Below, piece after piece: positions 21,525 to 32,400 of a DNA stretch of 64,000 bases. The stretch comes from Nilaparvata lugens (taxonomy: Eukaryota > Arthropoda > Insecta > Hemiptera > Delphacidae), in the NCBI RefSeq assembly GCF_014356525.2, contig NC_052511.1:36414990-36478989 (forward strand), in the 5' to 3' direction. The position numbers were made by a program, and so were the translations under genes. Each line of letters starts with the position of its first letter. The first letter of the stretch is position 1. The notes beneath the pieces are model-generated. The model saw only the letters and a list, made by a program, of their open reading frames with translations. It had not been told where the DNA came from and did not search any database.

Positions 21525-22289
21525 AAAAGAAGAAGAAGATGAAGAAGGAGATGAAGAAGGAGATGAAGAAGGAGAAGAAGAAGAAGAAGAAGAAGAAGAA
21601 GAAGAAGAAAAAGAAGAAAAAGAAGAAGAAGAAAAAAAATGTAGAGAGGGAAGTCACGGCCGTGGACGCTAAGGAGAGGATGAAGGGGAAGTCCTTGGAA
21701 GGAGAGTAAATAGTTGAAAGGATAGAAACTAGGAATTCCTTGCGACGAAGCGGTGAAGGAGGGAGAAGAAAAGCCTTAGAAAGGAAGAGGAAGGGAAACG
21801 AAGAGTTATGAGGTGAGGAGGAAGAAGGAACCCTCAGAAGGAGAAGAAGAGATATGAGAAGTTGAAAAGGGTACTAACAAGAGAGAGGAGTGACCCATGA
21901 TATGTAGAGAAACAAAGAAAATACTAATAGGAAGGATAATAGTTGTAGAAAGAAGAAAAGAAGAAAAGACTTGGAAGGAGGAGGAGGACTAGGAGGAGTA
22001 GGAGGGGTAGGAGTAGAAGGAATGTGAGTAGCAAGACAAAGACAATAATTAGAAGATGAGAAAGAAGAAAAAGAGGAGTAGTATAGAAGAAGAGGAAGAA
22101 GAGGAGACGAAAAAGGATGAGAAGAAGGTGTAGGTGGTAGGATGAGGAGGATAGTGGAGAAGGTAACTAAGGAGGCAGACCGAAAATTAAAGAAGAACAA
22201 TGATAATAAGGAAATGAAGAAGATTGAAAAAGTTAAATAGGATAAGATAAGAAGAGAAATCCTAGATACAACAGGAAGTAAAATAGGAA
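21361..22289 (+). repeat. GAA microsatellite and purine tract
   Basis: A GAA array at about 21420-21640 with GAAGGAGAT variants, then a purine-biased tract to about 22290. The poly-Phe and Leu/Ser-rich minus frames are artefacts. The strand bias is opposite to that on the other side of the gap. Confidence 0.9.
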
Positions 22290-22505
22290 GAACGAGAAGT
22301 CGTTTGAGCGAAGTCACGGAGACAAACGAGTTCGTAGAGCAGAAAGCTAGTGCAAACATGCCTCGCGAGAAGCAAGCAACTCGAACGAACAGCGAAACCG
22401 TCTCGAAATCGCTGACTCGGCAAATTCACGTCTCATCAATCAAATCGGCGATTCGTTCAGGGCTGGTTGAATTTTGGGAAAAGAGGGGGTTTGAAGTTGA
22501 ATGAG
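22290..22505 (+). other. CpG-richer segment with a 66-residue open frame
   Basis: A switch in composition: many CG dinucleotides (TCGTTTGAGCGAAGTCACGG, CTCGCGAGAAGC, CAAATCGGCGATTCGTT) inside otherwise purine-repeat DNA. An open frame at 22304-22504 encodes a Ser/Thr/Glu-rich peptide with no similarity that I recognise. A second CpG-richer patch lies at about 23505-23650, beyond the minisatellite. It could be a short exon or an unmethylated regulatory patch, but nothing proves either. Confidence 0.3.
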
Positions 22506-23490
22506 GAGAGGTAGCCTAAATAATGTTTCAGAAAGGGGGAAATCTAAGGTTAGGAGAGGGGTAAATGGGGTTGCGAGAGGGGTAATGTAAGGTAGAGGAA
22601 GAGGGTAAATAAGGTTGAAGCCAAAAACAAAGTGTTTGGAATTGGAAGGGGGTAGATAATGCTGAGAGAGGGAGAAATCTAAGTTTGGGGAGAGGGTTAA
22701 TAAGGCTAGGAAAGGGGCAAATAGGTTGAGAGAGGGGTAAAAGTCTATGGAAGAGGTAGGGGGTAAAAAATGTTGAGAGAGGGAGAAATCTGAATTTGGG
22801 AGAGAGGGTGAATAAGGTTAGGAGAGGGGAAAATAGGTTTGATTTTGATTGAGTACTTTATTTATGTAGATTACAATATATACTGGCTTATACACTCATA
22901 CAATAGCTTACTATACAGCAAAGTTTTAGATGAATATACATAGCATAAACTAAGGAAATAATTATTGAACTGGTCAATGATATAAAAAGAAATCAATTTG
23001 GAATAACTATGCAAGATAATATTGTAATGCATCTGCATAAATTGTGGGAGCTTTGGACATATCAATGTCCATTCTTTGGAAATAATATTAAAAATATCCT
23101 TCCCAGTAACTCTCTACCAAGTGTGAGAGGGGTAAATAAGGTTGTGAGAGGGGGAATGGAAGGTTGTGGTAGGGGTGAATCTATGGTTGGGAGGGGGTGA
23201 ATGTGTGTTGTTGTAGGGGGGACTCTTTGGTTGAGAGAGAGAGGGGGTGAATAAGGTTAGTAGTGGGGGGAATTTGAGGTTGAGAGAGGGGTAAATAAGG
23301 TTAGGAGAAGGGGGAATTTAAGGTTTGTAGAGGGTGTAAATGAGGATAGGAGAGGTTTGAATAAGGTTGGGAGAGGTGGAAGGTACGTTGAGGTAGGGGA
23401 AATAGTGTTGGGAGAGGGGGTAAATAAGGTTTGTAGAGGGGGAAATCTAAGGATGTGAGGAGGGAATGTAAGTTTGAGGAAGGGAGTAAA
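22506..23490 (+). repeat. GAGAGGGGTAAATAAGGTT minisatellite
   Basis: Irregular tandem units of about 20-40 bp built from GAGAGGGG, GTAAATAAGGTT and GGGGAAATCTAAGG. The array is interrupted by family S copy C at 22847-23120 and resumes on the other side with the same units. Confidence 0.85.
22847..23120 (-). mobile_element. Short retroposon family S, copy C
   Basis: Full-length on the minus strand, from TTGGTAGAGAGTTACTGGGA to ACATAAATAAAGTACTCAAT. It sits inside the GAGAGGGG minisatellite. Confidence 0.75.
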
Positions 23491-24005
23491 TAAGGTAAGC
23501 CAAAGTCGGCTGCCACCGAAAACCGCTCGAGTTGAGTTTCCGAATCAGAGATTTTCAATAACGAGTCGTTAAACGGAGCCGTTCACACAGAAGCGGAGCG
23601 GCGACGAGTTGGCACTTTTGTTTCGAAAATTATTTGACGAGCCGATCCAATTTGTTGGTGGAAATTGAAAGTTGGGCGGGTTTTGGGATGAACAATTGAG
23701 GTTGCGGACTTGGGGCCTTGTTAGTTGTAGGCATGAGTCATCAGCATTATAGCGAAGGAAATAGGATGGTTTCAGTTGGTTAGTCTGTGATTGGTAGAGT
23801 TGCTTGGAGTTGGAGGATGAATTGATTTGAATCAAATTGAATAGCTGCCTCTATTTAAATCCTAGGAGGTCGGAGGTTGAGCTCAGACCTTTGGATGTTG
23901 GTTGATATTGAGAAAAATATAGTCAGTATTTATAATAGTTTGTATGGTTACGGTATTGGTGGGTCAATTTTTGTGTCGTTTATAAGGCAACATTGGCCCA
24001 TATGA
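23491..24005. other. Unassigned sequence with a CpG-rich patch
   Basis: 23505-23650 is CpG-rich (CACCGAAAACCGCTCGAG, GCGGAGCGGCGACGAG). The minus frame at 23569-23835 is Asn/Ser/Gln-rich and unrecognised. The remainder is ordinary sequence. Confidence 0.4.
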
Positions 24006-24170
24006 ATAAAACCAGAGCTAATGCTCATGAGAAAGAGCATGGAGCATAAGGTTTTGCTCATGAGCAAAAGGTAGAAGCAAAAGCATTTGCTCATTTTTGT
24101 ATGAATAAGCTTTACCTTATGCTCTTACCTTATGCTCCTGAACTCTGGAGCAAATGCTCACGTATTTTAG
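24006..24170. repeat. Small inverted-repeat element with GAGCA/TGCTC words
   Basis: Clustered GAGCATAAGGT and its complement ACCTTATGCTC (twice), with further GAGCAAA, TTTGCTC and CTCATGAGC palindromes over 165 bp. It looks like a MITE or foldback repeat. No coding capacity. Confidence 0.55.
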
Positions 24171-24683
24171 AGATTTTTCATCAGCTGATTCACTTTTGTA
24201 GCCTTTGTTTTTATAGCTCATGGAAGCGCTAAATATGCAAGTAGGGTGCACCGCTTGTGTTTGCGTCGTCTGCTCTGTTTTCTATTTATGAATAGAGTTT
24301 TAGGTTAGTTGAGTTTAGAATTTTGAAATAATTGCGTGGAAAAATGTCATCTCTATAATAATCTTCAGCATATTCTTATAATATGCTAAATAAATATCAA
24401 TAGCCTTTTCATAATCGTTTACACTCTCATCTTCTTAAATGCCTATTCCCTATTTTGTGATGGCTATCTTTATAACAGGTCACGTACAGGTCACATGTCA
24501 GGTTTATTATCTTTTGTATTTATTCTTTTGTAGGGATAATGGTGATATATATTAATGATTTATTCATTTGTCCCATTATGTAAAAGGGAATTTGATGGTG
24601 TAAATATGATACGAGCTGTGAATAATTGATTTTATTTGTGTTAAAATTTGACTTTAGTTGTTACTGTACTTGAATGATTGGTA
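24171..24683. other. Unassigned sequence
   Basis: AT-rich, no gene. The end (from about 24616) is the left half of a segment that recurs at 25130-25310. Confidence 0.45.
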
Positions 24684-24708
24684 TCTTCTTCTCTTTTTCT
24701 TGTGGTTC

Positions 24709-24864
24709 CTATATGTTTCGGATGTTGGCAACCAGCATGGCAAGCCTAATTTTGTCCACAGCCATGCGGAAGAGTTCAGCTGATGTTCCCGTCCACTTTC
24801 TAAGGTTATGCAGTCAAGATATTCTTCTCCTTCCAGGACCTTTTTTACCATCGATTTTTCCTTG
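24709..24864 (-). pseudogene. RTE-type LINE reverse transcriptase C-terminal remnant
   Basis: The minus strand reads GKIDGKKGPGRRRIS, a TGA stop, then LHNLRKWTGTSAELFRMAVD and VANIRNI to a stop. This matches the C-terminal tail common to RTE-like insect LINE proteins (GK.EGKRG.GR...SWL.N...WTG.....L...A). The internal TGA stands where that tail has Trp, so a single Trp-to-stop change explains it. Only about 50 codons survive. The segment appears inserted into a sequence whose uninterrupted relative lies at about 25190-25230. Confidence 0.75.
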
Positions 24865-25129
24865 GTATAACAATGAAATATCTTGCACATTACGGGCATT
24901 GCAATTGTATTGAAGGTACAAAACAGTGAATAGAGTGTGAAGTAACCATATGGAATAGGGGCTCATGATTTTTAGTCCTTTATTATCGTACAACATGTTC
25001 TATCTCGTATCTTGATTATTTATGTAAGATAGATCCAAAAATGATAAATAAAATTCTATTGAATTTAGATTCAGATTTTTAGTTTTTAGATCAAAATTAT
25101 GTGAAGAGTAGCTCAATGCTGTGAATATG

Positions 25130-25312
25130 AAAAAATCTGTGAATAATTGACTGTATTTAGGCTCAAAATAGTATTTTTGTAAATACTGTATGTGGATGAT
25201 TGAAATAACAAGGAAATATCTCGCACATCTTGTGAATATTTTGGGTATTGTGCCCACAATACAGTGAAATAAAAATGAGGGGTGATAATAGGTAACCAGC
25301 ACTCCATGATTG
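25130..25312 (+). repeat. Partial duplicate of 24610-24905
   Basis: Shares GTGAATAATTGA, the TACTGTA..TGATTG block and ATAACAA.GAAATATCT.GCACAT with 24616-24900, but lacks the RTE fragment between them. It therefore approximates the pre-insertion site. Confidence 0.6.
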
Positions 25313-25329
25313 GTTATTCATTATTATTA

Positions 25330-25440
25330 TAAATAAACATATAGATCTAGGTACCCTTTTTAAAAGTATTTAATCACGACATGTTTCGGCTATAAATGAT
25401 GCAATTATCAAAAGAGAGATAATTCCGTTATCATTGTATA
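25330..25440 (-). mobile_element. Retroelement 3'-end-like fragment with CGAAACATGT block
   Basis: On the minus strand it reads GCCGAAACATGTCGTGATTA followed by AAATACTTTTAAAAAGGGTACC. The same block is found, in inverted pair form, at 56358-56480. Confidence 0.5.
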
Positions 25441-25571
25441 GCGTGCTCTATCGAGGCCAATATTGGATTCATCTAGATAACTATCTATATCATTCACGTT
25501 CTATTGGTCCGAAAATTATCAAAATGTCTAGCAGATCAAGTACTACTGCGCGGTTGGATAAGAGATTGTCT

Positions 25572-25840
25572 TTCAACCAATAAGATTTTGATGTAGAAGT
25601 GAAGAATTCTTTTGATCCCTCCTACAAACCGTCGACCAATCATATTGCTAGCTACCTCATCCAAACAACTTTCTCCTTGACCAATCACTAGCAAGCAACG
25701 TCTTCATCAAGTCACCATCTTCTTTTTCATCTTCTTCTTCTCCATCTTCTTCTTCTTTTCCATCTTCTTCTTCTTCTCCATCTTCTTCTTCTTCTTCTTC
25801 TCCTTTTTCTACTTCTTCCTCTTCTTCTTCTTCCAGAATA
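25572..25840 (+). repeat. CCAAT-headed TTC array, copy 1
   Basis: A ~150-bp head with three CCAAT words (CAACCAATAAG, CGACCAATCATATTGC, TTGACCAATCACTAGCAAGC) leads directly into a TTC/CTCCAT microsatellite (about 25722-25835). The same head in the same order precedes TTC arrays at 31835 and 62786. Confidence 0.75.
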
Positions 25841-26465
25841 TAAATAGTATTATCATTTTCAAGATTTTATTTCCATTTAAAGAAAGAGAACAATTGTGAG
25901 AACAATTAAGTATAACATCCTATAACGCACAAAACTCCAAATACAATACATTCATTCTAATAAACTTCTGATATTATATAATATAACTTATGATATTTAT
26001 AATAAGAATGTGTGATTGTCTGAAAGTCTGAAAGTTAATGTAATAAACATCATATCGTAATAACCTTGAAAGATATTATTGAAATACAATGCTGACTTTG
26101 ATCAAGACCGTTGCTTGAAATTCGGCTAACTTCTGCTTGATTCGATAAATTCAGTGAGGTCAGGAATTTCATGCCACATGGAGTATAAGCGTGATGCAAT
26201 AATGAGATAGTGAGTCACGTGATTAAGCCTCGCAAATCCACAACCGCTAAGCCTTCAATCCTTTGCAAGGGGTTCTGGTGGGAGGGGTGAGAGGATGGCT
26301 GTGATCTGATTATATCAGTCGTACGTAATCCGAAAGGTATTCAAATAAACCGATCATGTGTCTCGGGGGAAGATTCTAGTTTCACAATGTTCACAATTAT
26401 TTCCCCTTTCAAAAACTGTACAGTGAGTATTTTTATTTGAATCAGACAGAAAAGAATACAAAGAG
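25841..26465. other. Unassigned sequence
   Basis: AT-rich then mixed. No gene or repeat recognised. Confidence 0.45.
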
Positions 26466-27120
26466 GAAAAATCTGGTGTGGCGCACTCACACAACTTTCC
26501 TTGCCGTTATGAAAATTGATCACTGACGCTAGTGTACCCGCGCATCTCAAGTCTAATATTCAAATATTTGAGCCAGCTGGTGACAGGGCAATAACGCTGG
26601 AGACACACATGAGGTCTGATATCTCTTCATAGTGAATGATTTAATAGAATCAACAATAATTTGCAATTGAATAATCACATTTTCTCGAATTTAAAGCTTA
26701 TTTTCAATTTTAGGTGAAAATGTTACTGAACATTAATTGTAGAGATTTTCATGCTCAATCTACTCCACTTGATTTTTTTTTGTTTCAATTGTATCTGAAG
26801 CCTGATAATTGGGAATCTATCTGCATTGATGGGGCGGAGCTCCTGAAATTTTTACAGATATGGGACTTGTGGCAGTTGATAGAGCTTATCGATGACTATT
26901 TGAGGTATAAATTTGATCAAAATCGTTGGAGCCGTTTCCGAGAAAATCACGAAAACCCTGTTTTTGACAACATTTTCGTCATTTTAGCCGCCATCTTGAA
27001 TTGCATTTGATCGAAATTGTTCGTGTCGGATCCTTATAGTGTAAGGACCTTAAGTTCCGAATTTCAAGTCATTCCGTTAATTGGGAGATGAGATATCGTG
27101 TACACAGATGCACATACACT

Positions 27121-27168
<48 letters not shown>

Positions 27169-27299
27169 GACCAATACACAAAAACCACTTTTTTGGACTC
27201 AGGGGACCTTGAAACGTATAGAAATTTAGAAATTGGGGTACCTTAATTTTTTTTCGAAAAGCAATACTTTCCTTACCTATGGTATTAGGGCAAGGAAAT
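26466..27299 (-). mobile_element. Dispersed repeat family P, copy 3
   Basis: Reverse-oriented copy: begins (plus view) with the GGTGTGGCGCACTCACACAA end and finishes with the palindromic CTTACCTATGG...GGGCAAGG lead. A CA run of about 23 units (27119-27164) occupies the microsatellite position. The plus frame 26714-27010 is not shared as a protein with other copies. Confidence 0.75.
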
Positions 27300-27900
27300 T
27301 AATAGTAGAGAAAAATGTTTTTTGTTGAGTTTATTTCTTGTAATGTTTATACTATGATGAAATTAAGGTTATAATTATTATCACGAAAAAGTCAAAATCA
27401 AAAATAAATGAGTTGTAGCAAGAGTAACTAGATAAATCTTGCTTGTAACCTGTGTGTATGTGTGGCTGAGACGATGAAAATCAAGATGGCAGCAAATGCC
27501 TTCTGTATGGATATCTGTTAATCAGAATACTGTGACAAAGTGGGATGCTAAAAAAGTGTACCGACAATCTGTACTGAACTGTTTTCGAACTTCTGTTGTT
27601 GACTTTGTGGTCATTGGAGTTATCAAAGAGTTTTAAAAGAATTATTGTTTGTAAATTTTCTAACTGTATACCTCTCAAATAGCTAAATAGCTAGAGAGGT
27701 TATTATATATGTACTTGATGAAATGTAATGTTGTGAAAATTGAATGAAATATATTGAACTTCGCCACTTCAACAAATAACAATGTACTTTAGAGTTCTTG
27801 GTAGAAGTGATTCGCAATGTAACCTTAATATTACTGAATATAATATATAAGAATAAGAATGTGTATCATTCAATGGAGAAAAGAGAATAAACAAATATCA
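27300..27900. other. Unassigned AT-rich sequence
   Basis: No gene or element recognised. Confidence 0.45.
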
Positions 27901-27904
27901 CCCA

Positions 27905-28040
27905 GTTTGACAACATTTCCGGCTTGAAATTCTTCATTCATTCCTGTACATTTTCAACTAAGAAGTCTGAGATTGACAACATTTCCAGCTTCAAATTTTC
28001 CACATTTTTTAAAACATTTTCGGCTAAGAAGTCGGACTCA
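27905..28040 (+). repeat. Short tandem duplication, ~67 bp, two copies
   Basis: GACAACATTTCCGGCTTGAA and GACAACATTTCCAGCTTCAA start the two units. Each ends with CTAAGAAGTC.GA. Confidence 0.7.
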
Positions 28041-28142
28041 AAAGTCAGTTCATGAACATGTGATGGTGTGATAGAGAGTGTTTAGATTCCATAAATTATC
28101 TAATTAATTTAAACACAATATATTTCATGGATTCAATGTGAA

Positions 28143-28590
28143 CTGATTAATTCATCAAAGCTTCCGTTACCAACAAATCAACCCTCTCTTAACTTCTATT
28201 TAAAACTTCACTTTGTGTTCATGAAATGGGGTGGTGTGAAAGGTTGTTAAGGCTCCAGAAAGTTTGTAAGGTTCAAATACATGATATTTTATTTATTTAA
28301 CTCAATCATATATTAATTTAACTCTATATTAATTTAACTGACTCATCAGTCTATCATTGCTTTTGCTTCTAACAAATCAATCCTCTACTTCTATTGATAA
28401 CCTAACTATCATTTCAAGGAATAGGGTGATGTGAAGAGGTTGTTTAGGTTCTAAAATGTTTTTAAGGTTTAAATACAAAATTTTCATCAATTTAATTTAA
28501 ACTCATCAATCTAGCAAAGCTTCCGTTACCAACAAATCAATCATTTCCCCTCTCTCAACTTATTCTATTGAAAACTTCACTGTCCATTAT
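28143..28590 (+). repeat. ~180-bp tandem repeat, 2.5 units
   Basis: Units start with CTTCCGTTACCAACAAATCA (28160 and 28515) or its diverged form (28360) and carry AGGTTGTTNAGG and AAGGTTNAAATAC near the end. Confidence 0.7.
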
Positions 28591-29300
28591 CCAGTGACAA
28601 TATTCTGCTAGCGGTCTGTGAGTGCAACCACAAACCAACCATTCATTTCTCAGCCGCATTGTCTCCACATATATACCATATATATCTCTATATATACACT
28701 ATATACATGCATCTCATCAATGACTAGCACTCCGGAAATTAAACGTGACCGCTGGCAGAGCCATCTAGCGGCCAAGTCACAAATCACCAGACGTCCAACT
28801 ACAACTACTGTAGTAGTTGGGATTGCGATTGACCAATCAGAGATGAGAACCAGCGGTCTATCTCTATCGCGTCCCATAGACCAAATCTATTACTGGATTG
28901 TTGGCCAATGCTATTGATTGAAGGAGTCTACGGCGGTCGTTAAGTTGATTTGTGATGTTTGGTTTAGGATTATGATGGGGATGTGTAGGCAGTGGAGATT
29001 GGATTTGTCAATTTGGTTGATTGTGAGATGACTTCTGTATTATGTTGGAAATTGAAAATTGGTGATGACTTGATTCCTTGTTGTTTTTGATACATCAAAG
29101 AACTGGGAGAAAATTTGTCTTGAATTCGGGGAAGTAAGTTGTGTTTTGCTATCACTCTATTACTCTCTCTCTCTATCAATTGTAGCATACATGAATAAAG
29201 AACTCTAATTTGATCTGATCTCAATATTTCACTCTCACACTCTCTGATAAATTTGATTGTATGGGGAGGGTTGTTGTGGTATTTCTTCATAATTGGAAGA
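28591..29300. other. Unassigned sequence with a small palindrome
   Basis: 28794-28822 holds a near palindrome, CAACTACTGTAGTAGTTG. The plus frame at 28618-28917 and its minus counterpart have no recognised similarity. Confidence 0.4.
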
Positions 29301-29304
29301 GTAA

Positions 29305-29625
29305 GGCTAGTTTCACACTCATTCGGTTCGTTTTCGGCAAATTCCGATAAGTGTAAAACGGAAATTCGGTTTGAATTCGGTACCGAACAGAAACCGCATA
29401 GAACCGAACGCCCACTGGACTCTAATGAATTCCATCAGGTTCCAATTCGTTGCTAGCGAGAGACTACCTTCACACACTTTCGGTTCGTTTCGTCTTCGGC
29501 AAATTCCGATAAGTGTGAAACGGTAATTCGGTTTGAATTCGGTACCGAATAGCAGCCGCATAGCACCGAACGCCCCCTCGACACGAATAGGTTTCATCAT
29601 AATTTTATTCGAATTTGTTGCTGGG
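29305..29625 (+). repeat. Two tandem copies of a TTCGGTACCGAA-centred unit
   Basis: Units of about 156 bp start TTCACACTCATTCGGTTCG and TTCACACACTTTCGGTTCG. Each has GGCAAATTCCGATAAGTGT, the palindrome TTCGGTACCGAA and ACCGAACGCCC. CpG content is clearly above the surroundings. Probably two copies of a small repeat element rather than coding. Confidence 0.75.
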
Positions 29626-29972
29626 GAAACAGGAAAAAACAAAGTCTTTTACACACGCTTGCCTTTTTTGTTTTTATTTTAACCTGATATCGTGATTGTC
29701 TGTTTCAAAATTCCCCAAGTCAAAATCATATGGTCAATTCATTTCTGTTAGTTTACAGTAACTTTTTTTTCTCAATGAATAGTTTGCTAAAAAATATGAA
29801 AGATTTAAATCAAAACTCAAGGAGAATTTTTATTTTTTTATTTTTCCACGAATATTACATGATTTCATCAATGAAGAGAAGAGAATAGTGATTGTGAATA
29901 GTGAGATAATATTAAGTGAATAGTTCTCACCATTTCAATAATATCTGTGGTCAGAAGTGAATCAAGTGTAAA
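29626..29972. other. Unassigned AT-rich sequence
   Basis: Nothing recognised. Confidence 0.4.
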
Positions 29973-30541
29973 CTAGTAGTTCTGTGAACAGTAGACCTCG
30001 CGCTCAGGAAGTTACATTGATCCGTTGTTATGTTTTCTCAAAAAATATAGAACAATTTATCAATTTGAAACGTCTAGAAAAAATCCTAAATAAACATAGA
30101 GCTTGCTGTCCTATCGTACCGTGACGTGTTGTCCCGTAATGTGAGTGTGAGCGCTGTTATCAGGTCTGGCTGCAACTGTCTACAACGTTGATGGAAAGAT
30201 ACACTTTCAAGATGTTAAATGTTTTTGAACGGGTAGTATTATCGTCCACTGAACAGCTGATTTATGATGAATGATTCTATTGTTTGATTTTTACTCTAAT
30301 ATTGGCGTATGAAGGAGGCTCCTTTTTTCTTTTATATTATCCTTGAAATGCAAAATTTCCAAAAACCTTGTATGTACGTCGACGCACAATTTGAAAAGGA
30401 ACATACCTGTCAAATTCCATGAAAATCTATTACCGCGTTTCGCCGTAAATTCGCAGCATAATAATTATAAACATATAAACATTAAGAGAAATGCCAAACC
30501 GCCGACTTGAATCGTAGACACCCTCAACTTCGCTCGGTTAA
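29973..30541 (-). mobile_element. Helitron-like family H, copy 2
   Basis: In element sense it begins TTAACCGAGCGAAGTTGAGG after an A and ends GTTCACAGAACTACTAG before a T. It has the same edges as the copies at 7679 and 50275, but about 130 bp of different interior after the CTAG-end block, so the family has at least two internal versions. Confidence 0.72.
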
Positions 30542-31056
30542 TAAGAGGATAGGTGAGGTGAAATGTTTCAAATCAAAATTATATCGTGAAATATAAGGAA
30601 GTGGAACATTAAATTTGCAGATGAACTGTATTGGGGAAATACTTGTGACTCTCTACCTCGCATTGAAATGTTGTAATATATTATGAGGTATGTTGACATG
30701 AACTGCGTTGTGAAATGATTCAAGGTGAGTTGAAATGATGTGAAATGACATGATAGGTGAGAGCGGTGCTGTAGTTTTAGTTGAAGGGTGCATGGCTGAA
30801 CCGAAGTGCGTACAATTCATCACAGCTGTGTGGTCTGTTGATGGCATATAAGGTTCAACACGCCCCTGGCTATTCCCACCAACACCATATACAACACTAA
30901 CCACTAACACCTACAGCCTATCCTCATTGCTATCTCACTTTCATTCGTTCGTGACCTTATTCACTTTCTCTGTTTTGAAGGTTTAATTATCACATTCGCC
31001 GTGTAGTTTGTTTATTTAACCTCTTCGGAATAAAATGAAGAGATAAAAGTAAGTAA
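30542..31056. other. Unassigned sequence
   Basis: A minus frame at 30653-30910 has no similarity that I recognise. No element boundaries. Confidence 0.4.
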
Positions 31057-31260
31057 GAAGTAAGAATTATTTATTCACGTAAGTTACAATATATTCTGGT
31101 TTATACAAGAATTTACAATAAATTACAGTACAGCAGCTAATTATGCAACAAATTTCACATATTATGAAAACTTATTAATTACAATGAAGATTGAATGCAA
31201 CATTAGAATATTGATAATATAGTATTGTAATGTAACTACATAAATCGGCGGTGTTTCAAC
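31057..31260 (-). mobile_element. Variant of short retroposon family S
   Basis: The minus strand ends in the same layout as family S (AACCAGAATATATTGTAACT then ACGTGAATAAATAATTCTT) and has an internal CCGCCGATTTATGTAGTTAC. A matching plus-strand copy lies at 59863-60068. Diverged enough to be a subfamily. Confidence 0.55.
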
Positions 31261-31294
31261 AATGAATAAATGATAATTTCAATGAATACATTTA

Positions 31295-31326
31295 AATCGT
31301 AGACACCCTCAACTTCGCTCGGTTAA
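31295..31326 (-). mobile_element. Helitron-like family H 5'-end fragment
   Basis: Only the 5' end (TTAACCGAGCGAAGTTGAGG and a few more bases in element sense) is present, again next to an A. Confidence 0.55.
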
Positions 31327-31834
31327 TAAGATTTAATGAAATAAGATTTAAACAAATAACACCCCACTATAAATTATATATGTTGGGGTATAAGTAATTA
31401 GTTGCTTATTGCGTGTTATAATTACTATTTACAAACTTCATTCACTGATATGGGATTAAGGTTTTTTATAATAAAATTAGTAAAAATTTATAATACAGAT
31501 GTAAAGATAGTCTAATATTGCAATAAACTTATGAAAACTCATGGAACAATAAAGAAGTTTCAAAATCAAATCAGAATCAATAATAATTGAAATGCCAGAA
31601 AATGTATCACAATTCATGGTCAAGAATATGTATGTTTCAAGCATACTCTACAAAAAAATTGCATGCAGCTTTGATTGCTTATCTAATCAATTTCGATATC
31701 AACCCTATAATTTTCATTCATTCAATTTCTTGAAACTCAATTCAATTTTTATTCAAGTATTATTCTTCTATATAGAAGTATTTGACATCTCCCACTTCTC
31801 AATATTGTATTGTAACGTGTTGTCTTGTGAGCCA
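31327..31834. other. Unassigned AT-rich sequence
   Basis: The plus frame at 31592-31849 is Phe/Ser/Asn-rich with no similarity that I recognise. Confidence 0.4.
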
Positions 31835-32117
31835 GCCTCCTCCAAATAGTCGACCAATCACATTGCAAGACACAACTTTCTCCTAACCTAGGCCAATCAG
31901 AAGCAAGCAACGCCATCTTGTCTTCTTTTTTTTCTTCTCATTAGTATTGATTACATATTTCTTCGCATACTCCATCTTGGTTATCCTTCCCTTACGAAAA
32001 TTCAATCGATGTATTTCAACATTTCTAAGCAAATAACCATTGATTCACTCTCACTCTCTTCTTCTCGTTCATCATTTTCCTCCTTTTCTTCTTCTTCTTC
32101 TTCTTCTTCTTCTTCTT

Positions 32118-32148
<31 letters not shown>

Positions 32149-32400
32149 TAATTATTATCCCTCTTCTTATTCTTCTTCTTCTTCTTATTCTTTTTCTTCT
32201 TATTCTTGCTCCCTTTCTACTTGTTTTAATCTTTCTTCTTGTGAACTTTTTCCCATTAAAAACGTATATTCATGTATTTCAAGAAGATGCTATACTTCTC
32301 ACCATTTCTCATCGTCTTTTTCTTCTTTCCTCCCTCATTTTCTTCTTATTTTTATTCTTATTTTTATTCTTATTTATTTATTTTTTGATATAATTACAAA
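31835..32400 (+). repeat. CCAAT-headed TTC array, copy 2
   Basis: Head words CCTCCTCCAAAT, TCGACCAATCACATTGC, ACAACTTTCTCCT, GGCCAATCAGAAGCAAGC and AACGCC appear in the same order as at 25.6 and 62.8 kb. A TTC array at 32085-32150 and pyrimidine-rich DNA to about 32400 follow. The Ser- and Leu-rich frames are artefacts. Confidence 0.75.
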
